Positions 62,428 to 64,000 of a DNA stretch of 64,000 bases are shown here, one piece after another. Location: positions 1 through 64,000 of the forward strand of contig NZ_JAMBNO010000004.1 in NCBI RefSeq assembly GCF_023715105.1, read 5' to 3'. Each line of letters starts with the position of its first letter. Position 1 is the first letter of the stretch. The notes under the pieces were generated by a model. That model worked only from the letters and a program-made list of their open reading frames with translations. It had not been told where the DNA came from and did no database searches. The DNA comes from Hydrogenophaga intermedia (GTDB lineage: Bacteria; Pseudomonadota; Gammaproteobacteria; Burkholderiales; Burkholderiaceae_C). The position numbers were made by a program, and so were the translations under genes.

Positions 62428-62458
62428 AGGCCCGTTGAGCGTTCAACGGGCCTTTTTT
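62428..62458 (+). terminator. Intrinsic terminator after the Bug gene
   Basis: AGGCCCGTTGA (62428-62438) pairs with TCAACGGGCCT (62443-62453), then a T-run to 62458. It ends 25 bp before purC, so purC needs its own promoter or read-through. Confidence 0.9.
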
Positions 62459-62483
62459 CTCGCCTTCCGGATTCCACCGCGCC

Positions 62484-63392
62484 ATGACCTCCGCCCTGCA
62501 CACCTCCAACCTCACGTCGTTGCCGCTGCTTGCGCGCGGCAAGGTGCGCGACAACTACGCCGTCGGCGACGACCGTATCCTGATGGTCGCCTCCGACCGC
62601 ATCAGCGCGTTCGACGTGATCATGGGCGAGCCCATTCCGGGCAAGGGCGAGTTGCTCACCCGGCTCTCGCTGCACTGGTTTGATCGCCTCGGTCCGAAGG
62701 GCCTGAACATCTGCCCGATCCACCTCACCGGCGAGGACCCCGAAAGCGTGGTCGCGCCGGCCGAGCGCGAGCAGGTTCGCGGCCGTTCCATGCTCGTGCA
62801 GCGCCTCAAACCGATTCCGGTGGAGGCCGTGGTGCGCGGCTACCTGGCCGGCAGCGGCTGGAAGGAATACCAGGAGAGCCGCTCGGTCTGCGGCGTGCCG
62901 CTGCCCGAGGGCCTGAAGAACGCGTCGAAACTGCCCGAGCCGATCTACACGCCCGCGGCCAAGGCCGAGATGGGCCAGCACGACGAGAACATCACCTACG
63001 AAAAGTCGGTGTCCATGGTGGGCGCCGAGGTGGCGGCCAAGATCCGCGACACCGCAATCGCGCTCTACAAGGCCGCAGCAGCCATCGCGCTCGAGAAAGG
63101 CATCATCATCGCGGACACCAAGTTCGAGTTCGGCCTCGACAAGGCCGGCAACGTGGTGCTGATGGACGAGGTGCTCACGCCCGACAGCTCGCGCTACTGG
63201 CCGGCTGAGAGTTATGCCGAGGGCAGCAACCCACCCAGCTACGACAAGCAGTTCCTGCGCGACTGGCTGGAGGCCGCCAAGGTCAACGGCAAGCCCTGGG
63301 ACAAGACCCCGCCCGCGCCGCGCCTGCCGCGCGAGGTGATCGAGAAAACCGCCGAGAAGTACCGCGAGGCACTCACCCGGCTGGTGGGCTGA
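62484..63392 (+). CDS. purC: Phosphoribosylaminoimidazole-succinocarboxamide synthase
   Basis: A 302-residue purine-biosynthesis enzyme of the longer SAICAR synthetase type. Segments [44 protein letters not shown] and [12 protein letters not shown] are diagnostic. No associated pur genes are in view. Confidence 0.97.
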   Translation: MTSALHTSNLTSLPLLARGKVRDNYAVGDDRILMVASDRISAFDVIMGEPIPGKGELLTRLSLHWFDRLGPKGLNICPIHLTGEDPESVVAPAEREQVRGRSMLVQRLKPIPVEAVVRGYLAGSGWKEYQESRSVCGVPLPEGLKNASKLPEPIYTPAAKAEMGQHDENITYEKSVSMVGAEVAAKIRDTAIALYKAAAAIALEKGIIIADTKFEFGLDKAGNVVLMDEVLTPDSSRYWPAESYAEGSNPPSYDKQFLRDWLEAAKVNGKPWDKTPPAPRLPREVIEKTAEKYREALTRLVG

Positions 63393-63402
63393 GGCGCAGG
63401 CC

Positions 63403-64000
63403 TCAGCTCAACACGGCGCTGGACAACCGGCGACGGTAGGTTGCCACCGTCGGGTCTTCCGGCGGCACCTGGCCTTCGGCCACCTTGGGCTTGGGCGGCT
63501 CGATCACATCGAGGATCGCGATGTAGGTCTTGCGCGCCAGCTCCTCGTTCCAGGCTTTGTCGCGCATCAGGATCTCCAGCAGTTCGTCCATCGCGGCCGT
63601 CCACTGACCGTGTGCAAACAGCAGTTGCGCCAGCGCGTGGCGCGCTGCGAAATCGCGCTTGTTGGCCGCGATGGCGGCCTGCAGTTCGGCCATGCGCGCG
63701 TTCGGGTCGGCCACCGTGGCCTGCTCATCGCGCGCGGCCATCCAGCGCTTGAGCGAATCGAGGCGGCGCACGCCGTCGGCCTTGGCGATCACGGGTGCGA
63801 AGGCCACCTTGGCGTCGTCGTCGCGGCCGAGTTCGAGCAGCAGCTTCACGAGGTCGAAGCGCGCGTCGTCGTTGGCCGGGTCGGCCTTGACGGCCTGCTG
63901 CAGCCGCTCCAGCGCGGCCTCGACATCGCCATCCGCCAGGGCCTCCTGCGCGGCGGCTTCCTCTTCCTCGGCCTCGACCTCGCCCACGCTGGGCACGTGC
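63403..64000 (-). CDS. Thioredoxin-like co-chaperone CnoX/YbbN, C-terminal part (runs off window)
   Basis: The visible 199 residues form the TPR-like C-terminal half of CnoX/YbbN: acidic linker (EVEAEEEEAAAQEALADGDV), helical repeats with LLLELGRDDDAKVAFAP, and the QLLFAHGQWTAAMDELLEIL tail. The N-terminal thioredoxin domain should lie beyond the right edge; the GTG at 63996 is internal, not a start. Convergent with purC, 10 bp between. Confidence 0.85.
   Translation of the reverse strand, partial: HVPSVGEVEAEEEEAAAQEALADGDVEAALERLQQAVKADPANDDARFDLVKLLLELGRDDDAKVAFAPVIAKADGVRRLDSLKRWMAARDEQATVADPNARMAELQAAIAANKRDFAARHALAQLLFAHGQWTAAMDELLEILMRDKAWNEELARKTYIAILDVIEPPKPKVAEGQVPPEDPTVATYRRRLSSAVLS

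Overview
The window is GC-rich chromosomal DNA from a betaproteobacterium, most likely a member of the Comamonadaceae (Hydrogenophaga-like; inferred from protein sequences and gene order such as secY-infA-rpmJ and recG-oxyR-ubiA, no search was run). Core regions with vertical-looking genes alternate with small accessory blocks marked by insertion sequences and dispersed repeats.

1-12.4 kb, accessory: an IS3-family end, then a ten-gene plus-strand operon for aliphatic amides. It encodes a Tat-exported binding protein and a Liv/Urt-type ABC transporter, an AmiE-type amidase with its full Glu-Lys-Cys triad, a MoxR/CbbQ-type AAA+ ATPase with a von Willebrand A (VWA) partner, and the AmiC/AmiR sensor-antiterminator pair. 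The leader carries a strong terminator overlapped by a competing hexaloop hairpin, which fits AmiR antitermination. The operon imports, hydrolyses and senses amides in one transcription unit. The AAA+/VWA pair has no obvious job there and is the best candidate for an undescribed function. A chimeric IS21/IS5 remnant and about 0.5 kb of non-coding DNA separate it from an initiator tRNA gene.

12.4-21.7 kb, core, minus strand: spc and alpha ribosomal operons from rplN to rplQ, followed 17 bp later by tRNA-fMet. The S10 operon is not upstream; rplN instead follows glpD. Two promoters appear to be built on stop codons (glpD to rplN, rplQ to tRNA).

21.7-32.6 kb: glycerol utilisation. On the minus strand lie glpS-glpT-glpP-glpQ-glpU-glpV (ABC importer) and glpD; on the plus strand, divergently, glpR, glpK and then proC. 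The two ATPases look complementary-degenerate.

32.6-35.4 kb, accessory: an IS1182-family element and a Phd/CcdB-type toxin-antitoxin pair, bracketed by an inverted pair of a ~120-bp repeat that sits directly after the stop codons of proC and ubiA.

35.4-43.7 kb: recG-oxyR-ubiA (minus), queA (with an in-frame repeat-derived insertion), a c-type cytochrome, tgt and an MFS transporter.

43.7-54.1 kb: stress physiology. It holds the three-gene N-acetylglutaminylglutamine amide (NAGGN) osmoprotectant operon, a DUF1328 membrane protein, a phospholipase-D-type lipoprotein, two BON-domain lipoproteins and a NarL/CHASE3 two-component group.

54.1-64 kb: pyk, fba and purC, separated by a DUF481 outer-membrane protein, a lipoprotein esterase and an IclR-controlled acyl-CoA synthetase plus Bug-type binding protein. 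A CnoX/YbbN-like gene runs off the right end.
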